NCBI RefSeq assembly: GCF_034048115.1
Contig: NZ_CP139145.1
Span: forward strand, 3,410,001-3,474,000
Direction of reading: 5' to 3'
Source of the DNA: Pseudarthrobacter sp. IC2-21
GTDB taxonomy: Bacteria; Actinomycetota; Actinomycetes; Actinomycetales; Micrococcaceae
DNA: 64,000 nt
In this document: positions 23,892-32,908 of the stretch, piece after piece
Numbering within the stretch: the stretch's first letter is position 1
How the letters are laid out: every line of letters starts with the position of its first letter
Notes under the pieces: model-generated
Database searches by the model: none
Told to the model about the DNA's origin: nothing
What the model saw: the letters and a program-made list of their open reading frames with translations, nothing else
Translations under genes and position numbers: made by a program

Positions 23892-25577
23892 TCAGGCCCG
23901 GGCCAGCAGGCCGCCGTCCATCGAGTACCGGATCCACCGGCCGGCCTCGCCGGTCCGGGATTTTTCGCTCTTCTTCGCATTCCGGGCAAACCAGTCGCGG
24001 AGGGCACGGTCGTGGCTGACCATCACCAGGGTCCCGGAGAAGTCCGCGAGCGCTTCCTCGAGTTGCTCCACCAGCACGGGCGCCAGATGGTTGGTGGGCT
24101 CGTCCACCAGCAGGGTGCTGAAGCCGCCCAGCAGCAGGCGGGCGAGGGCGAGCCTGCGCTGCTGGCCCGCGGACAGGCTGCCCACAGGCACGTGGAACTC
24201 GCTGGTCCGGAACAGGCCCAGGCGGAGGAGGGCCTCTGCGTGTTCGTCGATGTTGCCGCCCAGCCCCGCCGCGAAGGCCGGCAGCAGCCGGAGGGAGGGC
24301 CGCTCGGGCAGTTCAAGTTCCTGTTGCAGGTAGCCGATCCGCCCGGGGCGGATCACGGTCCCGTGAGCGGGCTCCAGGGCGCCGGCCAGCACCGACAGCA
24401 GCGTTGACTTGCCGGCGCCGTTGGGCCCGGTGATGAGGATCTTGTCTCCTGTCCAGGCTTCAAGATCCGTCGGCTGCAGGCGGCCGGGCACACTCACCGC
24501 GCGGACGGAGAGGGCCGCCGCAGGCTCAATCAGGCCGGTGGAGGCAGCCGGCTCCGCGGGCTCCACGGCCAGGTCCGCGTTCAGGCGCAGCGGCACCGGG
24601 GGCCGGTCCACCGGGCTGGCCTCAAGCCGGCGGAGCCGCTCCTGGGCGTTGCGGACCTTGCTGGTGGCCGCCTTCTGCCAGGTGCCGGCTTTGAAGTCGA
24701 AACCCATTTTGTCGCCGTCGCGTTTGCGGGCGTACCCCATCTTCCCGGCCACGGTGTCCGCCTGCCGCTGTTCAGCCTCCATGGCATCCATCCACTGGTG
24801 GTATTGCTGGACCCAGCGCTCGCGTTCTGCAGCCTTCTCCCGAAGGTACCCGTCATAGCCGTTGCCGTAGCGGGTGACGGCACGGCGCTCAGCGTCCACT
24901 TCGATAATGGTTCCGGCTACCTTCCTGAGCAGCACACGGTCGTGGGAGACCACCACCACGGTGCCGCGGTGCGCCGCCAGCCGGTCCTCCAGCCATGCCG
25001 TGCCGCGGGAGTCCAGGTGGTTGGTGGGTTCGTCCAGGAGCAGGATGTCCGCGGGGTCGGCCAGGACGCAGGCCAGCGCCACGCGTTCCTGTTCACCGCC
25101 GGAGAGCGAGCCGAGGAGCCGGTTTCGGTCCAGGCCGCCCAGTCCCAGCCGGTCCAGCGCCGCTTCCACCCTGGATTCGGCGGCATAGCCTTCGCGCAGC
25201 TGGTACTCGGTCTGCAGCCGGCCGTAGGTCTCGAGTTCCTCGTCCTCGGCGTCGGCCAGGCCGGCCTCGAGCCGGTCCAGCTCCGCCTCGATCGCCCGGA
25301 GTGAGGCCAGGGACGCGTCGATGGCGGCCCCGACAGTGAAGGATTCCGGCAGTCCGTGGGTCTGGGCAAGGTAGCCCACCCGGCCGTGGCTGCTGGCGGT
25401 GCCTTTCTCGGGAGTCTCAAGACCTGCCAGGATCCGCAGCAGGGTGGATTTCCCGGCCCCGTTTTCACCCACGATTGCCACGTGCTCGCCCGCAGTGATG
25501 ACCAGGCTGATGCCGTCCAGCAGCAGCCGGTCGCCGTACCCGTGGGAAACGGCCGAAAGATTGAGGTGTTCAGTCAC
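23892..25577 (-). CDS. ABC-F family ATP-binding protein
   Basis: 561 aa soluble protein with two ABC domains and no membrane segments. Domain 1 has Walker A GENGAGKSTLLR, signature LSGGEQERVALA and LLLDEPTNHLD. Domain 2 has GPNGAGKSTLLS, LSAGQQRRLALA and LLVDEPTNHL. The linker between is highly charged (KAAERERWVQQYHQWMDAME). ABC-F proteins bind the ribosome and act in translation or ribosome protection against antibiotics. Which subgroup this is cannot be told without a tree. It is divergent from mntH. Confidence 0.92.
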   Translation of the reverse strand: MTEHLNLSAVSHGYGDRLLLDGISLVITAGEHVAIVGENGAGKSTLLRILAGLETPEKGTASSHGRVGYLAQTHGLPESFTVGAAIDASLASLRAIEAELDRLEAGLADAEDEELETYGRLQTEYQLREGYAAESRVEAALDRLGLGGLDRNRLLGSLSGGEQERVALACVLADPADILLLDEPTNHLDSRGTAWLEDRLAAHRGTVVVVSHDRVLLRKVAGTIIEVDAERRAVTRYGNGYDGYLREKAAERERWVQQYHQWMDAMEAEQRQADTVAGKMGYARKRDGDKMGFDFKAGTWQKAATSKVRNAQERLRRLEASPVDRPPVPLRLNADLAVEPAEPAASTGLIEPAAALSVRAVSVPGRLQPTDLEAWTGDKILITGPNGAGKSTLLSVLAGALEPAHGTVIRPGRIGYLQQELELPERPSLRLLPAFAAGLGGNIDEHAEALLRLGLFRTSEFHVPVGSLSAGQQRRLALARLLLGGFSTLLVDEPTNHLAPVLVEQLEEALADFSGTLVMVSHDRALRDWFARNAKKSEKSRTGEAGRWIRYSMDGGLLARA

Positions 25578-25761
25578 GAGAAGTCCTTGAGATTTTCCGC
25601 AGTGGGGGCGCCGGAGCTGATACAGGTTCGGGTGAAGCTCGACGGCGGCGCTGGATGTGGGGAGGGGCGGTCCGGACCGTGCCGGGCCATGTTCAGGACT
25701 TCATCGGTCCAGCCTGCCCTGAACGGGTGCACCAGGTCAATATGGACTCCCGAAATAAATG

Positions 25762-25778
25762 TTTTCGGCATGCCTAAA
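25762..25778. promoter_or_regulatory. MntR/DtxR-like operator upstream of mntH
   Basis: TTTTCGGCATGCCTAAA is a near-perfect palindrome centred between 25770 and 25771, of the kind bound by DtxR/MntR-family metal repressors. It lies about 50-65 bp upstream of the mntH start. The regulator gene is not in the window. Confidence 0.55.
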
Positions 25779-25825
25779 CTAGGCTATCTTGGTGGTATCA
25801 GTTCGCCCCGATGATGAGGACCATG

Positions 25826-27076
25826 ATGGCTATACCCACTCTTCAGGTACGGCGCGCTGCAGGGCGTCGATGGTCGCGCCTGCTCCTGATGGGGCCGGCG
25901 TTTGTCGCCGCCATTGCCTACGTGGACCCGGGGAACGTCGCCGCCAACCTGACGGCGGGTGCCAGCTACGGCTACTTGCTGGTCTGGGTCCTGGTGGTGG
26001 CGAACGCCATGGCGGTCCTGGTCCAGTACCAGTCGGCCAAACTGGGCCTGGCCACGGGCATGAGCCTCCCCGAGATCATGGGCAGGCGCCTGGGGAAGCG
26101 CCGGCGCCGCCTGTACTGGGCCCAGGCCGAGGTTGTGGCGGGGGCGACGGACATGGCGGAAGTCATTGGCGGTGCCGTGGCGCTGAACCTGCTCTTCGGG
26201 CTGCCGCTGTTGGCCGGTGGCATCATCATCGGCCTGGCATCGATGCTGCTGCTGGCACTGCAGTCCTCACGCGGTCAGAAGTCGTTTGAGTACGCGATCC
26301 TGGTCCTGCTGGGAGTGATCGCCATCGGCTTTGTCTCGGGGCTGTTTGTGAATCCGCCCGACGCCGGAAGCGCGTTGAACGGCCTAATCCCCCGGTTTGA
26401 AGGAACGGACACTGTCCTGCTCGCCGCCAGCATGCTCGGGGCAACCGTGATGCCGCATGCCATCTACCTGCATTCGGCGCTGGCCCGGGACAGGCACGGC
26501 TTCTCCGAGGATCCTGCCGTCCGGACCCGGCTCATCAGGGCTACCCGCTTCGACGTCGCCGGGGCCCTGCTGCTCGCCGGGATAGTCAATATCGCCATGC
26601 TCCTGCTGGCAGCCTCAAGCCTGCGCGGCATTGAAGGCACGGACACGATTGCCGGCGCCCACGCCGCCGTCACCTCGGCGCTGGGCCCGGTGATCGGGGT
26701 GGTGTTCGCAATCGGGCTGCTGGCCTCGGGCCTGGCCTCAACCTCGGTGGGCTGCTACGCCGGCGCCACCATCATGGGCGGCCTGCTGAGGGTCCGGGTT
26801 CCCCTGCTGACCCGGAGGGTGATCACCCTGCTGCCGGCCTTGGTGGTCCTCGGCGCCGGGATCGAGCCCACCCTGGCCCTGGTGCTGAGCCAGGTCCTGC
26901 TCAGCTTCGGCATCCCCTTCGCCCTCATCCCGCTCATCCGGCTCACCGGAAAACGGGACGTCATGGGCATCCATGCGGACAGCCTGCCGCTGAAGATGGC
27001 GGGCTGGACCAGTGCGGCGCTGATTGTTGTCCTGAACTGTGTCCTGATCACCCTCACCATCGCGGGTCAAACCTGA
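25826..27076 (+). CDS. mntH: NRAMP-family Mn(II)/Fe(II) transporter
   Basis: 416 aa proton-coupled divalent metal importer. Helix 1 has the metal-binding DPGN motif (AAIAYVDPGNVAANLTAG) and helix 6 the MPHAIYLHSAL motif; about 11 hydrophobic segments are seen. The start at 25826 is chosen because GAGGA ends 5 nt upstream; several in-frame ATGs lie just before it. A palindrome of MntR type lies upstream, so expression is probably repressed by manganese. Confidence 0.93.
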   Translation: MAIPTLQVRRAAGRRWSRLLLMGPAFVAAIAYVDPGNVAANLTAGASYGYLLVWVLVVANAMAVLVQYQSAKLGLATGMSLPEIMGRRLGKRRRRLYWAQAEVVAGATDMAEVIGGAVALNLLFGLPLLAGGIIIGLASMLLLALQSSRGQKSFEYAILVLLGVIAIGFVSGLFVNPPDAGSALNGLIPRFEGTDTVLLAASMLGATVMPHAIYLHSALARDRHGFSEDPAVRTRLIRATRFDVAGALLLAGIVNIAMLLLAASSLRGIEGTDTIAGAHAAVTSALGPVIGVVFAIGLLASGLASTSVGCYAGATIMGGLLRVRVPLLTRRVITLLPALVVLGAGIEPTLALVLSQVLLSFGIPFALIPLIRLTGKRDVMGIHADSLPLKMAGWTSAALIVVLNCVLITLTIAGQT

Positions 27077-27113
27077 CCGTCCGGGATCCCTGCCCGGAAG
27101 TTAAGCTGAATGC

Positions 27114-27875
27114 ATGACAACCACACACCGGCGTCCACCCGCTCCACAGCCTGAGCTGTACCGGTTTTCACCCCTGGATTTCGGCACCATCGGCCTGTAT
27201 GTGGCCGTGGCCGGACTGTTCGCTGTCGCCGGTGAACTGCTCGCCCCGCTCCTGCGCCAGCTGGCTCCCAGCCCGGCGGCTGCGTCCTACGGGGTGAACC
27301 TGCTCTTCTACGGATCGGTGGGGATCCTGGCGGTGATTGCCGCCCGGCGGGTCATCGCCAGGGACCTGCGGGTGCTGGCCACCCGGCCGTGGTTCACCCT
27401 CATGATGGTTCCCGCGGCCGTCATTGCCATGATGATTCTGACGGCGCTGGTGGTGGCGGCGGCCGGCGGGGTGCAGACCTCCGCGAACCAGGCCGGGCTG
27501 CAGGACCTGATGCAGCAGGTCCCGGCCTGGCTGATGGTGCCGGTGGTGGTGATCGTGGGCCCGTTCGTGGAGGAATACATGTTCCGGCACCTGCTGATCG
27601 GCAAGCTCAGCCGCCGGGTCAACATCTGGGTGTGCTGCGCGCTGTCCGTGGTGCTGTTCGCCGCCCTGCACATTGTGGGCCAGGAAGCCATCACGCTGCC
27701 GGCGCTGCTGCCCTATCTGGCCATGGGCGCCACCCTGGTGTTTGTGTATGTGTGGACCGGGAAAAACCTGATGTTCTCCTACTTTGTGCACGCGGCGAAG
27801 AACCTCCTCGCAGTCATTTTTATCTATGCCATCCCCCCGGAGCTCTTCGAGCAGCTCCAGCAGGCCCAGCCCTAA
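27114..27875 (+). CDS. CPBP-family intramembrane metalloprotease (CAAX-like)
   Basis: 253 aa membrane protein with about seven segments. The CPBP motifs are EEYMFRHLL (motif 1, Glu-Glu and Arg), FAALHIVG (motif 2, His) and YFVHAAKN (motif 3, His and Asn). Members cleave prenylated or other membrane substrates, or act in bacteriocin self-immunity. It starts 37 bp after mntH, but TAAGCT lies 6 nt before ATG 27114 with no ribosome site, so it may have its own leaderless promoter. Confidence 0.88.
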   Translation: MTTTHRRPPAPQPELYRFSPLDFGTIGLYVAVAGLFAVAGELLAPLLRQLAPSPAAASYGVNLLFYGSVGILAVIAARRVIARDLRVLATRPWFTLMMVPAAVIAMMILTALVVAAAGGVQTSANQAGLQDLMQQVPAWLMVPVVVIVGPFVEEYMFRHLLIGKLSRRVNIWVCCALSVVLFAALHIVGQEAITLPALLPYLAMGATLVFVYVWTGKNLMFSYFVHAAKNLLAVIFIYAIPPELFEQLQQAQP

Positions 27876-27957
27876 GTCCTGGCCAACCCAAGCAACCCGG
27901 GGAGGAGGGGGCGCCCTCCCCTAGCCGCCGGCGAGCCGCCGCGCGTACGTTGGTGGC

Positions 27958-28398
27958 ATGGGACTGAAGATCCAGATGGTGGTGGACAGTAAGAACCCGC
28001 ACGAGCTCGCCGACTGGTGGGCGGAAACCCTGGGCTGGGCCGTGGAGCCGCAGGATGAGGCCTTCATCCGCTCCATGATCAGCCAGGGCTACGCCACGGA
28101 GGAGGAAACCCTCATCCACCGCGGCAAACTTGTGTGGCGAACAGGGCAGGCCATCCGCCCGGTGGAGGAACTCGAGGCAAAGGCACCCGCCCACCGGGTC
28201 CTGTTCCAGGCGGTCCCAGAAGGAAAGACCGTCAAGAACCGTGTCCATTGGGATGTCCGCCTGGACGGCCTGGACAAGGATGAGGTCCGGAAGCAACTGG
28301 AAGCCCGCGGGGCCACCTTCCTCTGGTCCGCCCACGAAGGCCCGCACGGATGGCACACCATGGCCGATCCCGAAGGCAACGAGTTCTGCATCAGCTGA
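27958..28398 (+). CDS. glyoxalase-like domain protein
   Basis: 146 aa protein of the VOC/glyoxalase-like domain: MVVDSKNPHELADWWAETLGW at the N-terminus and WHTMADPEGNEFCIS at the C-terminus, a classic end of the family. The two halves look like one beta-alpha module each. The substrate is unknown. TACGTT stands 6 nt before ATG 27958, suggesting a leaderless transcript. It lies just upstream of menB. Confidence 0.82.
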   Translation: MGLKIQMVVDSKNPHELADWWAETLGWAVEPQDEAFIRSMISQGYATEEETLIHRGKLVWRTGQAIRPVEELEAKAPAHRVLFQAVPEGKTVKNRVHWDVRLDGLDKDEVRKQLEARGATFLWSAHEGPHGWHTMADPEGNEFCIS

Positions 28399-28419
28399 CC
28401 CGATTACTAGACTTGTCCG

Positions 28420-29373
28420 GTGAGCAACCAAATTCCCGCCAAGGTGTCCGACGTCTTTGACCCCACCCGCTGGCGCACCGTCTCCGGTTTCGATGACTTC
28501 CAGGACATGACGTACCACCGGCAGGTGGAGCGCTCCGCTGACGGCACCGTGGCCAAGGATCTGCCCACCGTCCGGATTGCCTTCAACCGCCCCGAAGTCC
28601 GGAACGCGTTCCGCCCCGGCACGGTGGACGAGCTCTACCGCGCGATGGATCATGCCCGTATGACGCCGGACGTGGCCACCGTCCTGCTCACCGGCAACGG
28701 GCCCTCCCCCAAGGACGGCGGCCACTCCTTCTGCTCAGGCGGTGACCAGCGGATCCGTGGACGCGACGGGTACCGCTATGCGGACGGCGAGACCCAGGAA
28801 ACCATTGACCCCGCCCGCGCCGGCCGCCTCCACATCCTGGAAGTCCAGCGGCTGATGCGCACCATGCCCAAGGTGGTCATCGCCGTCGTGAACGGCTGGG
28901 CCGCCGGCGGCGGGCACTCCCTGCACGTGGTCTCGGACCTCACCATCGCCTCCCGTCAGCACGGCAAGTTCAAGCAGACGGACGCCACGGTGGGAAGTTT
29001 CGACGCCGGCTACGGGTCCGCGCTGCTGGCGCGCCAGATCGGCCAGAAGGCGGCCCGGGAAATCTTCTTCCTGGCCCGCGAATACTCAGCCGAGGACATG
29101 GTCCGCATGGGCGCCGTAAACGAGGCCGTGGACCACGAGCGGCTCGAGGACGTGGCCCTGGAATACGCCGCGGACATCGCCCGCCAGTCACCCCAGGCCA
29201 TCCGTATGCTCAAGTTCGCCTTCAACCTCGCCGACGACGGCCTGGCCGGCCAGCAGGTCTTCGCCGGCGAAGCCACCCGGCTGGCGTACATGACGGACGA
29301 GGCCGTGGAGGGGAAGGAAGCCTTCCTGGAGAAACGCGACCCGGACTGGTCCCGCTTCCCGCATTACTTCTAA
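28420..29373 (+). CDS. menB: 1,4-dihydroxy-2-naphthoyl-CoA synthase
   Basis: Crotonase-fold enzyme that closes the second ring of the menaquinone head group from o-succinylbenzoyl-CoA. The 317 aa protein has the MenB pattern YHRQVERSADGTVAKDLPTV at the N-terminus, oxyanion-hole NRPEVRNAF and GGDQRIRG, and the diagnostic VGSFDAGYGS with catalytic Asp. It begins at GTG 28420, 6 nt after TAGACT (leaderless). menE follows after 13 bp. Confidence 0.95.
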   Translation: MSNQIPAKVSDVFDPTRWRTVSGFDDFQDMTYHRQVERSADGTVAKDLPTVRIAFNRPEVRNAFRPGTVDELYRAMDHARMTPDVATVLLTGNGPSPKDGGHSFCSGGDQRIRGRDGYRYADGETQETIDPARAGRLHILEVQRLMRTMPKVVIAVVNGWAAGGGHSLHVVSDLTIASRQHGKFKQTDATVGSFDAGYGSALLARQIGQKAAREIFFLAREYSAEDMVRMGAVNEAVDHERLEDVALEYAADIARQSPQAIRMLKFAFNLADDGLAGQQVFAGEATRLAYMTDEAVEGKEAFLEKRDPDWSRFPHYF

Positions 29374-29386
29374 GGCAGGACGGCAC

Positions 29387-30595
29387 ATGAACATCGGACG
29401 CCAGAACATCGGGCCCCTGGACATCGAACCGGCGCTCACCGCGCTGGCCGCCGCGCTCCGCGGTGAGGGTCCCGCCGTCGAACTTTCCGTAAACCCGGAC
29501 GGTGAGCTGGTGGTGGGGCACACGGAGACGCCGGGCTGCGATGACGCTGTGGCCGTGGTGCGGACGTCCGGCTCAACCGGGGCGCCCAAGGCCACGGTGC
29601 TGACCGTGGAAGCGCTGGCGGCCTCTTCCATGGCCACTGCGCTCGCCCTCCAGGGCGAGGGCCAGTGGCTGCTGGCGCTGCCGGTGCAGTTCGTGGCCGG
29701 CGTCCAGGTCCTGGTCCGGTCGCTGTTTGCCGGCACCCGGCCATGGGTCATGGACATGTCCGGCGGCTTCACTCCGGCGGCGTTCACGGCCGGCGCGCTG
29801 GAACTGACGGACCCCATCCGGTTCACGTCCCTGGTGCCCACCCAACTGCAGCGCCTGCTGGAATCGCCGTCCCCGGATACCCTTGCGGTCCTGCGCCGGT
29901 TCGATGGCATCCTGCTGGGCGGCGCACCGGCGTCGCACGCGCTGCTGACCGCCGCGCGGGAGGCGGGCCTCAAGGTGATCACCACCTACGGCTCCGCCGA
30001 AACATGCGGTGGCTGCGTGTACGACGGCGTGCCGCTCACCGGCGTTGAGGTCCGGATCGCCGAGGACGACCGCATCCTGCTGGGCGGCGACACCATCGCC
30101 GCCGGCTACCTCGACGCGCCCGAGAGCACGGACACGTTCTACGAGGAGGACGGCGTCCGCTGGTACCGCACCAATGACCTTGGCACCCTCGACGCGGACG
30201 GCCGGCTGACCATCCTGGGACGTGCCGATGACGTGATCATCACCGGCGGCGTCAAGGTCTCCGCCGCGCATGTGCAACAAGAGCTGGAAAAGTCCGACGG
30301 CGTCGCGGCGGCTTTTGTGGCCGGCGTTCCGTCCGCGGAGTGGGGCCAGGCCGTGGCCGCCTACGTTGCGCTGGCAGGCGGCGGCACGGACAGCGCCGTG
30401 CCCGGCACGGGCGCAGCGGAAGGCTCCCCCACCGGGGATCACGCCGTCGTGCTTGAACATGAGTGGCATCAGCGGCTCGGACTGCTCGCGCCCAAAACCA
30501 TACTGGCCGCACCGGAGCTCCTGATGCTCCCCAACGGCAAGCCGGACCGGCTGGCCATGATCGAGCGGCTCAACGCCCTGCATCAGGGAAAGTAG
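29387..30595 (+). CDS. menE: o-succinylbenzoate-CoA ligase (AMP-forming)
   Basis: Acyl-adenylate ligase of 402 aa that makes the MenB substrate. The AMP/ATP-binding P-loop is VVRTSGSTGAPKATV; further motifs are ITTYGSAETCGGC, YRTNDLGTLDADGRLTILGR and the C-terminal LPNGKPDRLAM with catalytic Lys. It is shorter than typical acyl-CoA synthetases, as is normal for actinobacterial MenE. It is in an operon with menB and lies 84 bp before menA. Confidence 0.93.
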   Translation: MNIGRQNIGPLDIEPALTALAAALRGEGPAVELSVNPDGELVVGHTETPGCDDAVAVVRTSGSTGAPKATVLTVEALAASSMATALALQGEGQWLLALPVQFVAGVQVLVRSLFAGTRPWVMDMSGGFTPAAFTAGALELTDPIRFTSLVPTQLQRLLESPSPDTLAVLRRFDGILLGGAPASHALLTAAREAGLKVITTYGSAETCGGCVYDGVPLTGVEVRIAEDDRILLGGDTIAAGYLDAPESTDTFYEEDGVRWYRTNDLGTLDADGRLTILGRADDVIITGGVKVSAAHVQQELEKSDGVAAAFVAGVPSAEWGQAVAAYVALAGGGTDSAVPGTGAAEGSPTGDHAVVLEHEWHQRLGLLAPKTILAAPELLMLPNGKPDRLAMIERLNALHQGK

Positions 30596-30679
30596 AGTAG
30601 AGCTGCACCGGGCGCCCCAGCGGCGGCCGGCGCGCAACCCGTTTCACCGAACTCCCCGACCCAACACGAGGTACTCACC

Positions 30680-31561
30680 GTGGCCACAGCCGCACAATGG
30701 ATCCAAGGCGCCCGGCTCCGCACATTGCCGGCCGCCATCGCCCCCGTGCTGATCGGCACCGCAGCGGCCTACGAGCTGGATTCGTTCCGTCCCGTCAACG
30801 CCGTGCTGGCCGCCCTGGTGGCGCTGCTCCTGCAGGTCGGGGTGAACTACGCCAATGACTATTCCGACGGCGTCCGCGGCACCGACGAGGACCGTGTGGG
30901 CCCGCTGCGGCTGGTGGGCTCCGGCGCTGCCAAGCCCGAGCACGTCAAGTACGCCGCGTTCGGAACGTTCGCCCTGGCCATGCTGTTCGGCCTGGCCCTG
31001 GTGGTGATCACCCAGAGCTGGTGGCTGATCCTGGTGGGAATCGGGTGCGTCATGGCCGCCTGGGGTTACACCGGCGGCAAAAACCCGTACGGCTACATGG
31101 GCCTGGGCGACGTGTTTGTTTTTGTCTTTTTCGGCCTCGTGGCCACGCTCGGCACCACGTATACGCAGGCCGGGCAGATCAGCCTTCCGGCCGTCATCGG
31201 CGCGATCGGCACGGGCCTGATCGCCTGCGCCCTGCTGACGGCCAACAACGTGCGCGACATCCCCACGGACATCCAGGCCGGCAAGAAAACCCTCGCCGTG
31301 CGCCTGGGTGACAAGCACGCCCGTGAAAGCTACGTGCTGATGCTGGCCGTAGCCATCCTGCTGGTGGTGATCCTGGCGCCCGGGCGGCCCTGGATCCTGA
31401 TTGTGCTGCTCCTCATCCCGGCCTGCCTGATGCCTGCCTGGCTGATGATCAACGGCCGCAAACGCAAGAGCCTGATCCCGGTGCTCAAGCAGACCGGCCT
31501 GATCAACCTTGGCTACAGCGTGCTGTTTTCACTGGGGCTGGTCCTCAGCCACGGGTTCTAG
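30680..31561 (+). CDS. menA: 1,4-dihydroxy-2-naphthoate polyprenyltransferase
   Basis: Membrane UbiA-family prenyltransferase that attaches the isoprenoid tail to make demethylmenaquinone. The 293 aa protein has the first Asp-rich motif NYANDYSDGVRGTDEDR and the second NNVRDIPTDIQAGKKTLAVRLG, plus about eight hydrophobic helices. It starts at GTG 30680 after ACGAGGTAC. With menB and menE this gives part of the menaquinone pathway in this window. Confidence 0.94.
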   Translation: MATAAQWIQGARLRTLPAAIAPVLIGTAAAYELDSFRPVNAVLAALVALLLQVGVNYANDYSDGVRGTDEDRVGPLRLVGSGAAKPEHVKYAAFGTFALAMLFGLALVVITQSWWLILVGIGCVMAAWGYTGGKNPYGYMGLGDVFVFVFFGLVATLGTTYTQAGQISLPAVIGAIGTGLIACALLTANNVRDIPTDIQAGKKTLAVRLGDKHARESYVLMLAVAILLVVILAPGRPWILIVLLLIPACLMPAWLMINGRKRKSLIPVLKQTGLINLGYSVLFSLGLVLSHGF

Positions 31562-31567
31562 CGGGTT

Positions 31568-31882
31568 TTAGGCCTCGGGCGTCTTGGGCGTGCTGGTGCG
31601 GATGGTGACATCCGGGTTGCTGTCCAGGAGCTTGTCCTCCGCGTCAGCGTCAGCAACCTCACCCGCGCTGCGCAGGGGCTTGGCCTTGCCGGAGAACCGG
31701 TGGTGCAGGGAAGCGGTAGCGTCGTCGCGCTGCTTCTGGAAGAACAGGTAACTGATCGCAAAGGCAATGAGCCCGGCGCAGATCACCGATAGCACCGCCC
31801 CCAACTGCAGGAACATAAACAACACAAAGAGCGGCGCAAACAGCGCCAGCCGGATCAGGGAGTATTTCAGGAAAGCCACCAT
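31568..31882 (-). CDS. DUF4229-like membrane protein
   Basis: 104 aa protein with two N-terminal membrane helices (YSLIRLALFAPLFVLFMFLQ and AVLSVICAGLIAFAISYLFF) and a charged, Asp/Glu-rich tail; the pattern fits actinobacterial DUF4229. It is convergent with menA, 7 bp apart. TAAACT lies 6 nt before an in-frame GTG at 31879, so the true start may be that GTG on a leaderless mRNA and not the ATG at 31882. Confidence 0.75.
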   Translation of the reverse strand: MVAFLKYSLIRLALFAPLFVLFMFLQLGAVLSVICAGLIAFAISYLFFQKQRDDATASLHHRFSGKAKPLRSAGEVADADAEDKLLDSNPDVTIRTSTPKTPEA

Positions 31883-31939
31883 CCAAGTTTAGCCGCCCTG
31901 CCTGAACGCCAGCCGCCTGCGGACGATAGACTTAATGGC

Positions 31940-32341
31940 ATGCTCTTCCGTGTGGTTCTGGCCGTCGCAGTACTCGTCATCTTTGTGTATGGACTGGTGG
32001 ACGTGATCCGCACTGACGCCCGTCTGACCCGTGGCATCTCCAAGCCGGCCTGGATCGTGGTGATGATCATCCTGCCGGTGATCGGTGCGGTCCTGTGGCT
32101 GCTGATCGGCCGTCCCAGGAGTTCCGCCCCGGCCCCCCGGCAGTACAGCGGCCCCACCGCCCCGGATGATGATCCCGATTTCCTCCGGAACCTCGAGATC
32201 CGCCGCCGCAAACAGGCCGAAGCCGCCCGCCTCAAGAAGCTCAAGGATGAGCTGGAGTCCAAAGGCGAAACCGGCCCTGCCGGCTCCGGATCCGACGGCA
32301 CCGGAGAGGCAGACACGCACGATACCGGCGACGTGAAGTAG
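31940..32341 (+). CDS. PLDc_N domain membrane protein
   Basis: 133 aa protein with two membrane helices (MLFRVVLAVAVLVIFVYGLVD, AWIVVMIILPVIGAVLWLL) separated by VIRTDARLTRGISKP and followed by GRP, which is the phospholipase D-nuclease N-terminal domain pattern. No catalytic HKD motif is present. A charged coiled-coil-like stretch (EIRRRKQAEAARLKKLKDEL) follows. TAGACT lies 7 nt before the ATG (leaderless). It is divergent from the DUF4229 gene. Confidence 0.8.
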   Translation: MLFRVVLAVAVLVIFVYGLVDVIRTDARLTRGISKPAWIVVMIILPVIGAVLWLLIGRPRSSAPAPRQYSGPTAPDDDPDFLRNLEIRRRKQAEAARLKKLKDELESKGETGPAGSGSDGTGEADTHDTGDVK

Positions 32342-32344
32342 GAC

Positions 32345-32833
32345 TCATACCCCGGCACCCCCGCCGGTGGATTCGTCCGTGGACCTGTTCTCGAAGTACT
32401 GGGTGACATCTCCGTCGGCCCAGATGTTCCGGTTGGCTGACGGCTCGGTGACGGCGTCCCGGTCGTCCACGGATGAGGTCCACGAGTAGGTGGCCACCAC
32501 GTTGGTCAGCTGCCGGACGGCGTGCTCGTGGTCGTGATCATAGCCGTGATGACCGTCGGCAGGAGGCGGTGTGACGGCGACAGCCCCGCCACGGCCCGCA
32601 GCAGCGACATTGCCGCCATTGGTGTATGACCGGTCCGCTGACGATGCGTCCACGGTGATGGGTGCGAAGTCCACGATCACCGGCATGACGGCATCGACAT
32701 CGGCAGGGCCCACGCCGCCAAGACCGGCGTCTTCCAGGGCACGTTCCGGATCGGCCAGGAATTCCTGCGCAGCCTCCCGGTTTCTGAAAAGGCTCATCAG
32801 GAACACCACAAGGCCGTTGGCAAGGGTAGGCAT
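32345..32833 (-). CDS. IniB N-terminal domain protein
   Basis: 162 aa protein starting MPTLANGLVVFLMSLFRNRE at 32833, with GGGAGGACC upstream. The first 60 residues match the IniB N-terminal domain (helical, AAQEFLADPERALEDAGLGG then ADVDAVMPVIVDFAP). Mycobacterial IniB belongs to the iniBAC cell-wall-stress operon. The rest is Gly/Ala-rich with a His/Asp cluster (DGHHGYDHDHEHAV), and there is no signal peptide. It is the last gene of a three-gene block behind a LuxR regulator and an Hsp70-like protein. No dynamin-like iniA or iniC gene is nearby. Confidence 0.8.
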   Translation of the reverse strand: MPTLANGLVVFLMSLFRNREAAQEFLADPERALEDAGLGGVGPADVDAVMPVIVDFAPITVDASSADRSYTNGGNVAAAGRGGAVAVTPPPADGHHGYDHDHEHAVRQLTNVVATYSWTSSVDDRDAVTEPSANRNIWADGDVTQYFENRSTDESTGGGAGV

Positions 32834-32908
32834 TTGATGGTCCTCCCATCTTCTCAATTGGTGGGCCGCCCGGCCACGGAGACCGCGCCCATAGGTGCGG
32901 CACGGGAA

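Noticed and set aside
25574..25771. 65-codon minus-strand frame just before the ABC-F gene, overlapping it by ATGA
   Set aside because: Its ATG lies inside the mntH operator palindrome, there is no ribosome site, and the peptide shows no domain. Kept as a possible leader only if transcripts support it.
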